In this document: piece after piece, positions 8,210-16,627 of the stretch
Numbering within the stretch: the first letter of the stretch is position 1
Layout: the number at the start of each line of letters is the position of its first letter
Assembly (NCBI RefSeq): GCF_001613425.1
Contig: NZ_BDCI01000050.1
Span: 89,622-153,621, forward strand
Source of the DNA: Nocardia vulneris
GTDB taxonomy: Bacteria > Actinomycetota > Actinomycetes > Mycobacteriales > Mycobacteriaceae
Direction: 5' to 3'
Length of the DNA stretch: 64,000 nt
Program-made: the position numbers and the translations under genes
The notes under the pieces: generated by a model
Seen by the model: only the letters and a program-made list of their open reading frames with translations
Told to the model about the DNA's origin: nothing
Databases searched by the model: none

Positions 8210-9325
8210 ATGACGCCGCGCATCCTGGTGGTGGGCGGCGGTATCGCCGGCCTGACCCTGGCCGCGGCGTTGCGGCGCAACGGCATCGAGCCCACGGTCG
8301 TCGAACGGGTCGCCCGATACGGGGATGTCGGATATGTGATCACGCTGTGGCCGATGGGCCGCGCGGTGGTGCGGCACCTCGATCTCGGCGACCGGTTCGA
8401 CGCGCTGACCGTGCCGATCAACACCTACGCCACCCACGTCGACGGCGGCAAACCGCTGCGCACGTTCGACTTCGGCGGTCGACTCGGCGACGGTGTGCCC
8501 CGGGCGCTGCGGCGTGCCGAACTCATCGAACTGCTCGGGTCCTATGGGGGCGGTACCCCGGTACGGATGGCGCGCACCGTCACCGGTCTCGAGCAGGACG
8601 AACGAATCGTGCTGGCGCGCTTCGACGATGGCACGACGGGCGAATTCGATGTGGTGGTCGGAGCCGACGGCATCGATTCGGCGGTACGCGGGTTGGTCGC
8701 GGGACCCGTGCGCATGCGCCGCAGCGGCCTGCGGCTGTGGACCTGGTGGACGCCGGGTCACGCGGTGGCGGCCGACGAATCGCACGAATTCTGGGGAGTC
8801 GGACGGTATTTCGGCTACAACCCCACCACCGGATCGGTGGGCTGCGCGGCCGCGCTGCCGGCCGCGGGCGCGCCCGCCACTCCGGCCCGGCTGCGCGATC
8901 GGCTGGCCGGGGTGGCCGGGCCGATGGAGTGGATGATCGACGCGCTCGACGCCGTCGATCGCGTCGGGTGTTTCGACCTGGACGATCTCCGGTTGCCGCG
9001 GTGGCGGTTCGGGCGCGTGGTGTTGCTCGGCGACGCGGGCGCGGCGTTTCTGCCGACCGCGGGGGTCGGGGCATCGATGGCGATGGAATCCGCGCTGGTG
9101 CTCGCCGAGGAATTGTCGAAGGTGGATGCCGCCCAGGCCCCCGAGGCGTTGCGGCGATACGTACAGCGCCGCCGGGCCAGGGTCGACGCGGTGCAGAACC
9201 GTTCACGCTGGTTGATCCCAGTGATGCAGCGCCGCACCAGGTTCGGCAGCGCGCTGCGCAATGCCATGCTGCGGGCGCTGCCGCAGCGAATGGTGATCTC
9301 CGAGATCACCCGCTGGAATCCGTAG
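8210..9325 (+). CDS. FAD-dependent monooxygenase (paralogue 1)
   Basis: 371 aa, ATG preceded by AAGGA. The N-terminal Rossmann motif ILVVGGGIAGLTLAAAL (GxGxxG), the VVGADGIDS motif (DG) and the VLLGDAGAAFLPTAGVGASM (GD) motif identify a class A flavoprotein monooxygenase of the PHBH/UbiH fold. Such enzymes use NAD(P)H and O2 to hydroxylate or epoxidise substrates. It is clearly paralogous to the enzyme at 14025. Both share the ITLWP segment near residue 45, the xFWG/xTWG region, and an unusual C-terminal end with a DRWN/TRWN motif. It stands alone on the plus strand between two minus-strand genes. Confidence 0.92.
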   Translation: MTPRILVVGGGIAGLTLAAALRRNGIEPTVVERVARYGDVGYVITLWPMGRAVVRHLDLGDRFDALTVPINTYATHVDGGKPLRTFDFGGRLGDGVPRALRRAELIELLGSYGGGTPVRMARTVTGLEQDERIVLARFDDGTTGEFDVVVGADGIDSAVRGLVAGPVRMRRSGLRLWTWWTPGHAVAADESHEFWGVGRYFGYNPTTGSVGCAAALPAAGAPATPARLRDRLAGVAGPMEWMIDALDAVDRVGCFDLDDLRLPRWRFGRVVLLGDAGAAFLPTAGVGASMAMESALVLAEELSKVDAAQAPEALRRYVQRRRARVDAVQNRSRWLIPVMQRRTRFGSALRNAMLRALPQRMVISEITRWNP

Positions 9326-9336
9326 CCCGCACGGCG

Positions 9337-10581
9337 CTACCCCGGGCTCAGCACCAGCGCGCGCAGGGTTTCGGCGAAATCTCCGACGGCACAGGGCAAT
9401 ACCCTCGGGTCGGCGACTACGCCGACGGTCAGCCGGTCGCGCAGGATCAACGCGGTCACCATCAACTCGTCGGCCATCAACGGCGAGAACGGCACCGTCG
9501 CATCGACGCTGTGCCCGAATACGGTGCGCCGCATCGCGAATCCGGGGGTGACGCTGACGCTCAGCCGACAGGTGTCGCGCACCATCCGTGCCATCAACCG
9601 GGTCTGCGCCCGCCACGGCAGGTATTGCAGATCCACCCCGGCCGAGGCCAGCGCGCGGCCCTGGTCCACCGGGTCGATGGCGGTCAACCGCTCCCGCACC
9701 ATCCGGACCTGATCCGTCATCCGCGGTCCCGGCGGATCGACCGCGAAAAACGCGGAGACCGTGGCGTTTCCGGTGTGCCGCGCCGCCGCATCGAGGGTGA
9801 CCGGCACCATGACGCGCAGCCCGTCGCGATCGGTTCCGGGGATCATCTGCCGATAGGCCGCCGCGGCCGCCGCCAGGAGGTATTCGGTGCTCGAGCCCAG
9901 CGTGTCCGTCGCGTGCCGCCGCAGCGACCGGATCGGGATCGAGAACTCGGCGACCTGCCGGGCGCAGTCCGCGGGCGGGAACGGCAGCACCCGGCCCGCG
10001 CGGCGCAGCGGACGCGTGGCGCGATACTGCCGGGGCACCTCGGTGCAGGTACGCCAGGTGAGTGCGCGTTCGAAGGGAAAGCGTTGCGCGGTAACGAATC
10101 TGTCGTAGTCGTGCGCGGTGGCGGTGTCGACGACGAGGGCCGCGAAGCCCGGTGCGGCCAGTCCATCGCTCAGGCAGTGGTGCACGCGAAGCAGCACCGT
10201 CTGGCCGCCGCGGTCGGCCTCGTCGACCAGGGTGATGTCCCACGGCGGCACGCCGCGCGGCAGCGCGGTGGCCATGCGCTGCTCGATCAACTGGAGCAGC
10301 CCGCTGTGGTCGGGCACCGCGGTGTGCCGCACCCGCACAGCCGGATCCACGGCCGCGGCGAAAGCCGGTCGGCGGCGCGGCCGCTCAGGCAGGCACAGCC
10401 GATACAGCGCGTGCGCCCCGGCGCGCGCGGTCACCCGAGCCCGCAGCCGGTCGACCGTGATCGGGGCGCCCGGCTCCAGCCGGAGCGCGAGCATCCAGTG
10501 CATCGGATGCCCGGCGCTGTCGAGACGTAGATGGACGCAATCCAATTCGGTCAGCCGCAGTCCGGCCCGATCCCCCGTCAC
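9337..10581 (-). CDS. WS/DGAT-type O-acyltransferase
   Basis: 414 aa from a GTG at 10581, which overlaps the stop of the upstream malonyltransferase by 4 bases. The reading frame is open much further upstream, but that part overlaps the malonyltransferase. The active-site motif HHCLSDG (HHxxxDG) is at residues 134-140, and the C-terminal region has the NVSVTPG-like (LSVSVTPGFA) and STVPFSP-like (ATVPFSP) segments of the wax ester synthase/diacylglycerol acyltransferase family. These enzymes transfer acyl groups from CoA or ACP to alcohols. In this cluster it could esterify the product or load it onto a lipid alcohol; that is inference. It is slightly shorter than the typical 450-470 aa. Confidence 0.88.
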   Translation of the reverse strand: MTGDRAGLRLTELDCVHLRLDSAGHPMHWMLALRLEPGAPITVDRLRARVTARAGAHALYRLCLPERPRRRPAFAAAVDPAVRVRHTAVPDHSGLLQLIEQRMATALPRGVPPWDITLVDEADRGGQTVLLRVHHCLSDGLAAPGFAALVVDTATAHDYDRFVTAQRFPFERALTWRTCTEVPRQYRATRPLRRAGRVLPFPPADCARQVAEFSIPIRSLRRHATDTLGSSTEYLLAAAAAAYRQMIPGTDRDGLRVMVPVTLDAAARHTGNATVSAFFAVDPPGPRMTDQVRMVRERLTAIDPVDQGRALASAGVDLQYLPWRAQTRLMARMVRDTCRLSVSVTPGFAMRRTVFGHSVDATVPFSPLMADELMVTALILRDRLTVGVVADPRVLPCAVGDFAETLRALVLSPG

Positions 10582-11513
10582 GGCGCGAACTCCCCTGGAT
10601 AGCCGAAGTACCGCACCGTCGGTGCAGGGTCGCCGCGGCCGATGGATTTCGCCAGTATCCGGCTCGGCCCCACCTCCACCAGTCGCGTACAACCCAGGCG
10701 CGTCAGCGTCGCGAGCACGGCAGTCCACCGCACCGGCGCGGTCAGCTGCCGTTCGGCCAGCGCCCGCCAGCGCGCGGCGGTGTACAGCCCCGCATCGGCG
10801 TTCGCGACGACCGCCACATCGGTCCGCTCGAACTCCGCCGCCGCCAAGGCCCGCCGCAGCAGCGGTACCGCGGGCCGCATGAGCGGGGTGTGGAACGCAC
10901 CGCCGACCGGTATCCGCACCACTTTCAGCCGCGCCAGCTTCGCGTCCTGGGTCACCGCGTCGACGCCCGCGACGGTGCCGGACACCACGACCTGGCGCGG
11001 CCCGTTCAGGTTGGCCACCCAGACCCGCGCGCCACCGGCGCGCGCCGCGGCGGCGAACGCCTCGACCACTTCGCTGCTCGCGCCGAGGATCGCGGCCATC
11101 GTGCCGGGCCACCGCAGTGTCGCGGTGCGCATCGCCGCACCTCGCGCGGCCACGAGTTTCGCACCGGTTTCGGGTGTCAGTGCGCCCGCCGCCACCAGTG
11201 CGGTGTACTCCCCCAGGCTGTGTCCGGCGCAGGCGTGGATCGGGCCGATCGAGCGATGCTCGGTCAGGTAGTCCAGCGCCAGCAACGACATGGTGAAAAT
11301 CGCCAGTTGCGCGGAATCCGTTCGACGCAAATCCGATTCGCCGGTGCGCAGGAGCAACTCGGCGATATCGCGCCCCGTCCAGCCGGAGACCTCGTCGACG
11401 ATCCGCCACTGCGCGGTGTCGCGCCATCGCTCGCCCATCGCCGGACGTTGCGCACCCTGGCCGGGAAAGATCAGGGCACAGCGCGGCGGCCCGGCGGGCC
11501 GTGAATCGAGCAC
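10578..11513 (-). CDS. Malonyl-CoA:ACP transacylase (FabD-like)
   Basis: 311 aa from a GTG at 11513, the usual FabD length. The frame is open to a GTG at 11582, so the start could be up to 23 codons earlier. The N-terminal ALIFPGQGAQ motif, the nucleophile motif GHSLGEY (Ser99) and a later GGAFHTPLM segment (catalytic His) are all present. It loads malonyl units onto carrier protein. A dedicated copy inside the cluster suggests the synthase does not rely on primary-metabolism FabD. It is coupled to the WS/DGAT gene and divergent from the AfsA-like gene. Confidence 0.9.
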   Translation of the reverse strand: MLDSRPAGPPRCALIFPGQGAQRPAMGERWRDTAQWRIVDEVSGWTGRDIAELLLRTGESDLRRTDSAQLAIFTMSLLALDYLTEHRSIGPIHACAGHSLGEYTALVAAGALTPETGAKLVAARGAAMRTATLRWPGTMAAILGASSEVVEAFAAAARAGGARVWVANLNGPRQVVVSGTVAGVDAVTQDAKLARLKVVRIPVGGAFHTPLMRPAVPLLRRALAAAEFERTDVAVVANADAGLYTAARWRALAERQLTAPVRWTAVLATLTRLGCTRLVEVGPSRILAKSIGRGDPAPTVRYFGYPGEFAP

Positions 11514-11678
11514 GGGACGAGCGTAACGCCCGCTGCGGCACCGGTATTCGGTCAGACGTTGAGCGCGGTTCACCGAACGCACGATGATTCACGCCGATCG
11601 GCGTCGATACGCTCCCGGTAGCCGGGCCCCGCGGCCGCGTCGCCGCAGTACCGGCCCGCTCCTCGACGAGAGGCCACC

Positions 11679-12698
11679 GTGGACACGACCGCAACAACGA
11701 CTCGTCCTTCGTCCGATGGCAGCCGAAACGCACTGTCGGAGTTACGCTTCGAGCAGACCGTGCCGCGCTCGACGGTGCACCGCAGCGCCGTCAACGAGGT
11801 GTTCCTCACCGACGCCGCGGTGCTCGGCAAGCGCGAATGGGCGGTGGCCGCAATGCTGCCGCGCAGCCACGTGCTGTTCAACGACGGCGGCAATCCGGAC
11901 TATCTGGATCCGATCGCGATCATGGAGGTCACCCGCCAGGTGACCGAGTACGTGGCGCACGCGTTCGTCCAGGTGCCGGACAATCAGTTCCTGGTCTTCC
12001 GCGATATGCGGATCGAGGTCTTCGCCCCCGAGTTCCTGCGCGCCGGGCCCGCGCCCGCGCGGGTGGTGACCATCGTCAACGCTCGTACCTCCGAGCGGCT
12101 CGCGCAACACCCCGTGACGCTCATCGTCGACGGCAACGAGTGCGCCAGAGCCGGCGGCCGGTGGCTGCCGCTTCCCCAGCACTACTACGACTACATCCGG
12201 GAGAAGGCCCGCAAGAAGACGCTCGCGCGCGGGCCCGAACCCGCGGAACCCGTCGACCCCGCCGCGCTGCTCGCACCGCAGCGGGTCGGCCGGGAGCACC
12301 CGAAGAACGTCCTGCTCGCGCATGGCGTGACGACCACCGCAGGCGGCATGTCCTTCCGGCTGGTCTTCGATCCGGCGCACCCGTTCTTCTTCGACCATCC
12401 GATGGACCACGTGCCCGGCATGTTGCTGCTGGAGGCCGCCCGCCAGGCGGGTCTGGCGACCTTGGCCGAGCACCGGGGCGTGCCGCCGCAGCGCTGTCTG
12501 CTCGTCGGGTGCGACGTCGACTTCGGCAACTTCTGCGAGCCCGACCTGGTCACGCACTGCACCGCCGCGATCGACGAAACATGGTCCGGCGCTGCCGGTT
12601 CCCCGCGGCGGCAGCGGGTGCGCGTCGGTTTCCAGCAGGCGGGCGTGGCGCTCGGCGCCGTCACCCTCGACCTGCTCGACGAAACCGGTTCGGGCTGA
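11679..12698 (+). CDS. AfsA-like (A-factor biosynthesis hot-dog) protein
   Basis: 339 aa, GTG start. It has two hot-dog repeats typical of AfsA/ScbA. The first contains HRSAVNEVFLTD and IMEVTRQVTEYVAH, and the second contains FDHPMDHVPGMLLLEAARQA with PQRCLLVGCDVDFGNFCEPD. AfsA proteins condense a beta-ketoacyl chain from a carrier protein with dihydroxyacetone phosphate in gamma-butyrolactone signal synthesis. Here it opens the main plus-strand operon of the cluster. No ArpA-type receptor or butenolide reductase is adjacent, so it may make a signal that acts elsewhere, or it may act on the cluster's own acyl chain. The family is clear and the role is open. Confidence 0.88.
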   Translation: MDTTATTTRPSSDGSRNALSELRFEQTVPRSTVHRSAVNEVFLTDAAVLGKREWAVAAMLPRSHVLFNDGGNPDYLDPIAIMEVTRQVTEYVAHAFVQVPDNQFLVFRDMRIEVFAPEFLRAGPAPARVVTIVNARTSERLAQHPVTLIVDGNECARAGGRWLPLPQHYYDYIREKARKKTLARGPEPAEPVDPAALLAPQRVGREHPKNVLLAHGVTTTAGGMSFRLVFDPAHPFFFDHPMDHVPGMLLLEAARQAGLATLAEHRGVPPQRCLLVGCDVDFGNFCEPDLVTHCTAAIDETWSGAAGSPRRQRVRVGFQQAGVALGAVTLDLLDETGSG

Positions 12699-12711
12699 AG
12701 GGGGTAGGACC

Positions 12712-14028
12712 GTGACGACACCGGAACGAGTCGCGGTGGTGGGGTCCGGTGTCTCCGGGGTCTCCGCCGCGTTGACGCTGCGCCGGGCCGGCTGTGCGGT
12801 GGAGATCTTCGAATTGACGGATCGGGTCGGCGGCCGCGTCGGCGCGGCCGAACTCGACGGACGCGCGGTGTTGCTGGGCGGCAAGAACATCGGGCGCCGC
12901 TACACCCGGCTGCGGGCGATGCTCGAGCTGCTGGGCGGGACCGGATACGAGCCGTTCGGCATCAACACCGCTCGCCTCGTGGCGGGCAAGCTGGTCCCCC
13001 TCGACAGCGCGCACCGGACCGAGACCTTGCGCGCCATCGCGCGCATGTGTGACTGGCGCGACCTGGGCAAGCTCGACGGGCTCGCCAGGAAGGTCCGCGC
13101 GACGGACTCGGCCCGCTTCCTCGGCTCCGAGCTCGCCGCGAAGCTGGCACGCCGGGACGATCGGCCGCTGTCGGCACATTTCGGCCGCTATACCACCGCC
13201 AACTTCCTCCGGCCGATCACCGTGCGGATGAACGGCGCCGAGCCCGAGGAGAGCTACCTCGGCACTTTCGCCGTCAACATGGGCATGCTGCTCGACCGCT
13301 TCGACCAGCCGACCACCGGCCTTGCCACACTGCTGGCCCGGGTCGAGGCGTGCGCCGAGATCCGTTACCGCACCACGGTCACCCGCATCACGCGGTCCGA
13401 GAACCGGATATACGTCGAGGCGATCGATGCCCACGGCCGGTCCAGCCGGACCCGGTATGACGCCGTCGCCGTGTGCACGCCCGCCTACGCGGCGGCGCCG
13501 TTGCTGGCCGAGCTCTCGGAAACGGCTGCGGGACTGCTGCGTTCGGTCCGGTACTTCCCGGCCACGGTCGCGGTGGTGGGTTATGCGCACGATGTCTTCG
13601 CCGCCGATGTGCGCGCCCTCGCACTGGACGACCTGCCGTGCAGCAATGTCGGCAGCTACGGCACAACGACGAGAAACCTTGTCCGGTACACCTTCTCCGG
13701 TAAGCACGGCCGCCTGCGCGAACCCACCGAGGCCGACGTGCTCGAGCTGGTCACCGAGGCCGAACAGCGGCTGCGCGCCCACCTCGGCGCCGCGCCGCAG
13801 CCCAGAACCGCGGCGGCGATCCGGCATTGGCCGCGCGCGTACTGTGCCTACCTGCCGCACTACGGCACCTTCCTGACCGCCCTCGCCGCCGCGCTCGCAC
13901 CGCTGCCCGGCATCGCCCTGGCCGGTGACTATCTGCTCGGCACCTCGCTCGAGGCCTGCTGCCGTTCCGGCGAAAGCGCGGCCGCGGCACTGCTTCCGGC
14001 ACCGCTGCCGCAGGGAGCGGGCAGGTGA
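12712..14028 (+). CDS. FAD-dependent oxidoreductase (PPOX / phytoene-desaturase-like)
   Basis: 438 aa, GTG start 13 bases after the AfsA-like gene. The N-terminal VAVVGSGVSGVSAAL followed by an acidic strand end (FELTDRVGGRVGA) is the FAD-binding dinucleotide fold of the amine-oxidase/protoporphyrinogen-oxidase/CrtI group. The C-terminal GIALAGDYLLGTSLEACCRSGESAA is the matching flavin-contact motif. Members oxidise C-C or C-N bonds, for example desaturation of isoprenoid or acyl chains. It overlaps the next monooxygenase gene by 4 bases. It could desaturate the acyl chain or oxidise an amine; the sequence does not decide. Confidence 0.85.
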   Translation: MTTPERVAVVGSGVSGVSAALTLRRAGCAVEIFELTDRVGGRVGAAELDGRAVLLGGKNIGRRYTRLRAMLELLGGTGYEPFGINTARLVAGKLVPLDSAHRTETLRAIARMCDWRDLGKLDGLARKVRATDSARFLGSELAAKLARRDDRPLSAHFGRYTTANFLRPITVRMNGAEPEESYLGTFAVNMGMLLDRFDQPTTGLATLLARVEACAEIRYRTTVTRITRSENRIYVEAIDAHGRSSRTRYDAVAVCTPAYAAAPLLAELSETAAGLLRSVRYFPATVAVVGYAHDVFAADVRALALDDLPCSNVGSYGTTTRNLVRYTFSGKHGRLREPTEADVLELVTEAEQRLRAHLGAAPQPRTAAAIRHWPRAYCAYLPHYGTFLTALAAALAPLPGIALAGDYLLGTSLEACCRSGESAAAALLPAPLPQGAGR

Positions 14029-15146
14029 GAATCCTGATCGTCGGCGGCGGTATCGCCGGGCTGACCCTGGCCGCGCGGCTGCGCCAGCGCGGCGTGCGCC
14101 CCACCGTGATCGACACGATCAGCAGTTACAGCCGCCACGGTTCCGCGATCACCCTGTGGCCGGCGGGCAGCCGGGTGCTGCGTGACCTCGGCCTGTGGAA
14201 CTCGTTCATCCACACCAGCGCGCCACTGCGGCGCTATGTCGTGCACGATCGTGACGGCGCCGTGCTGCGCACCTTCGATCTCGAACGATTGGGCGCGCGA
14301 ACGGGTTTGCCGCGGGCCACCCCGCGTGCCGAGTTGCTCGCGATCCTCGAATCCGCCAACGGTGGTACACCGGTCGATCTGGAGACCGAGGTCGCCAGGA
14401 TGCGCCAGATCGGTTCCACCGTGCGGGTGCGCTTCGCCGACGGGCGCGAGCGCGATTTCGATCTCGTCGTCGGCGCCGACGGCCTCCGCTCGCGCACCAG
14501 GCAGCAGGCGCGGTTGCACACTGCCGAACGCCGCTTCGGCTGGCGCATCTGGTGCTGGTGGGCCCGCCGCGGCAGCACGCCGCCGGGCGAGCTGCACGAG
14601 ACCTGGGGCCTGCGACGCATCGTGGCGGCGTACCCGACCCAGGACCGGGTGGCCTGTTTCGTGGCGATCTCGGGGGCATTCGACGGCACGGCCCCGCATC
14701 ACTGGCCACCGAGCGACCGCCGCCGCATCGACGACTGCGTGATCCTGCGCACGTTACGCGACGCCGACCGGGTCGAATGTCTGGACCTGGTGGAAGTCAC
14801 TGTCCCGCAGTGGGTTCGGGGACGCGTCGTACTGCTGGGGGACGCCGCGGCCGGGCTGGTGCCGACCACCGGCATCGGGGCGTCCCTGGCGATGGAATCG
14901 GCGGCGGTGCTCGACGACGAACTGGTGCGCGTCGACGCCGCGCATATCGATATCGCGCTCACCAGATTCGCGCGCCGCCGCATGCCCCGGGTGGATGCGG
15001 AACAGCACCGCGCCCGGGTGGTCGGCGACGTCATGATGCTCGAATCCCCTGTCGCCCGGCACTTCCGGGACCTCGGGTTGCGCTATTTCCCGACGCCCGT
15101 GCTGTGCCGCGAGCTCGACCGCTGGAACCGAGGGAGAACACCATGA
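14025..15146 (+). CDS. FAD-dependent monooxygenase (paralogue 2)
   Basis: 373 aa, GTG start overlapping the previous stop. The class A flavin monooxygenase motifs are present: ILIVGGGIAGLTLAARL, VVGADGLRSR, and VLLGDAAAGLVPTTGIGASL. It aligns along its length with the enzyme at 8210, including ITLWPAG, the WGLRR/WGVGR region and an RWNRG end, so the two arose by duplication and probably act on related positions of the same scaffold. It overlaps the SRPBCC gene by 4 bases. Confidence 0.92.
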   Translation: MRILIVGGGIAGLTLAARLRQRGVRPTVIDTISSYSRHGSAITLWPAGSRVLRDLGLWNSFIHTSAPLRRYVVHDRDGAVLRTFDLERLGARTGLPRATPRAELLAILESANGGTPVDLETEVARMRQIGSTVRVRFADGRERDFDLVVGADGLRSRTRQQARLHTAERRFGWRIWCWWARRGSTPPGELHETWGLRRIVAAYPTQDRVACFVAISGAFDGTAPHHWPPSDRRRIDDCVILRTLRDADRVECLDLVEVTVPQWVRGRVVLLGDAAAGLVPTTGIGASLAMESAAVLDDELVRVDAAHIDIALTRFARRRMPRVDAEQHRARVVGDVMMLESPVARHFRDLGLRYFPTPVLCRELDRWNRGRTP

Positions 15147-15760
15147 CCATTCCGCTCGACGATATTCCCGGCCTGTTCCGATGCGAGACGGTCTCGCGTG
15201 CCGCTGCCACCGGCGAATTGCTGGCGTTGACCAAACGCCTGCGCAACGGCCCGCTCGACCAGGACGTGTACACCGTGCATCAGCACGTCGATTGCCCGCC
15301 CGAAGTGCTCTACGACTATCTGCTCGATATTCGCAGCGTGGAGGAGTTCACCTACAGCATGCGCAATTTCCGCCCCGCGGGCGGCACCGGGCGCTACGTC
15401 GGCGAGGACGCCACCGATCCCGGCACGAAGATCCACCTGCGCATCAACGGTAACCGGGAGGTCGGCACCGTCGATTACGAATCGGCGTTCGATCAGGGCG
15501 ACGATCTGTGGATGGTGTTCTGCGGGCGCGTGTTGTCCGCGCGCCGGGTGCAGCGGCGCAGCGGCGCACTGGTGTCGTGGACGATCTGGCGGCATCCGTA
15601 TTACGACCGCAATCCCTATCCGCACCTGTCCCCGCGCCGCGGCCGGGTCTGGCCGGGATCGATGTGGCCGCTGTTCCACGCCTGCGATGTGCTCGAACTA
15701 CGCAATATGCGCCAGATTCTCGAGCACCGGCTGCCCTCCGCCGCGCGGGGTACCGCGTGA
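15143..15760 (+). CDS. SRPBCC / cyclase-like protein
   Basis: 205 aa. The ATG at 15143 overlaps the upstream stop, and GGGAG precedes it. The residues from about 40 onwards (YTVHQHVDCPPEVLYDYLLD, IRSVEEFTYSMRNFRP) are typical of the helix-grip SRPBCC/START fold used by polyketide cyclases and aromatases and by coenzyme-Q-binding proteins. A clear catalytic set cannot be assigned. In context it may guide cyclisation or hold a hydrophobic intermediate. It sits between a monooxygenase and a methyltransferase with one- to four-base overlaps. Confidence is moderate on fold and low on reaction. Confidence 0.65.
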   Translation: MTIPLDDIPGLFRCETVSRAAATGELLALTKRLRNGPLDQDVYTVHQHVDCPPEVLYDYLLDIRSVEEFTYSMRNFRPAGGTGRYVGEDATDPGTKIHLRINGNREVGTVDYESAFDQGDDLWMVFCGRVLSARRVQRRSGALVSWTIWRHPYYDRNPYPHLSPRRGRVWPGSMWPLFHACDVLELRNMRQILEHRLPSAARGTA

Positions 15761-16533
15761 TGACCGATATCTACGGTGCTGCGGCGGAGTTCTACGATAT
15801 CGCCGGTCGCCCGTACTGGAAGCCGCGCACCGCGGCCCTGACGACCGCGATATCGCCTGCCGCACAGGCCGATTCGCCCATCGTGGACGTCGGAGCGGGC
15901 ACCGGGCTGGTCGTCGAGATCCTCGGCGCAGCGGTGCCCGGCGTTCCAATCCTCGCGATCGAGCCCTCGCCCGCCATGCGCGCGGCGCTCGCCAGCCGCG
16001 TGCTGGCGGATCCGGCACTGGCCCGGCGGGTGACCATCGCTGCGACCACGCTCGAAAACACCCCTTTGCCAGCGCGATTCGGCGGCTTGGTCGCCTGCGG
16101 CGTGCTCGGCTACTTTCCACCGGCGGACCGGCGGCGGTTGTGGCGGTTGCTCGCCGAGCGACTCGCCCCGGGCTGTCGCGCGGTCGTGGATGCCGCACCG
16201 TTCCCCGCCGATCGCACCGTGCGTCCGATCCGGGTCGGCGTCGCGCGCATCGGCCGGTGCCGACACGAACTGTGGCTCGGATCGCGCCCCGCGGACACGC
16301 CGGGACGGATCGAATTGACCACCCTGTGCCGGGTGACCCAGGACGGGCGAACGCTGCGGGAGTCGACCAGCACGCAGCAGTGGTGGGCGGTCGACATGCG
16401 CACGATCGCCGCCGAGACCGCCGCGGCCGGGCTCGAATGTCGCCGCGCGGGTTGGGATCTCGCGACCCTGCGGACAACGGCACCGGCCCTCGATGGTCTG
16501 CGGAGCGCTACCGCGGACTCCATCGAGCGTTGA
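15760..16533 (+). CDS. Class I SAM-dependent methyltransferase
   Basis: 257 aa. The ATG at 15760 shares its A with the upstream TGA. The SAM-binding motif IVDVGAGTGLVVEIL lies near residues 41-55, followed by a motif II-like LAIEPSPAMRAAL and a hydrophobic VACGVLGYFPP. This is a small-molecule O-, N- or C-methyltransferase of the Rossmann type. The last third is not diagnostic. It ends the first tightly overlapping gene block; a 94-bp gap then leads to the aminotransferase. It is distinct in sequence from the second methyltransferase at 28264. Confidence 0.85.
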   Translation: MTDIYGAAAEFYDIAGRPYWKPRTAALTTAISPAAQADSPIVDVGAGTGLVVEILGAAVPGVPILAIEPSPAMRAALASRVLADPALARRVTIAATTLENTPLPARFGGLVACGVLGYFPPADRRRLWRLLAERLAPGCRAVVDAAPFPADRTVRPIRVGVARIGRCRHELWLGSRPADTPGRIELTTLCRVTQDGRTLRESTSTQQWWAVDMRTIAAETAAAGLECRRAGWDLATLRTTAPALDGLRSATADSIER

Positions 16534-16627
16534 GTCAGGTGTGATCGATCGGCCGAGGAAACACGGCCGTACCCAAGGCTATCGTCAATGCACTCGGACG
16601 GATCGCACCCAGCACACAAGGAGTGTC

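Noticed and set aside
10582..11733. N-terminal extension of the WS/DGAT frame up to 11733
   Set aside because: This part overlaps the FabD-like gene in another frame and gives an Arg/Gly-rich sequence with no family match. The GTG at 10581 gives a normal enzyme.
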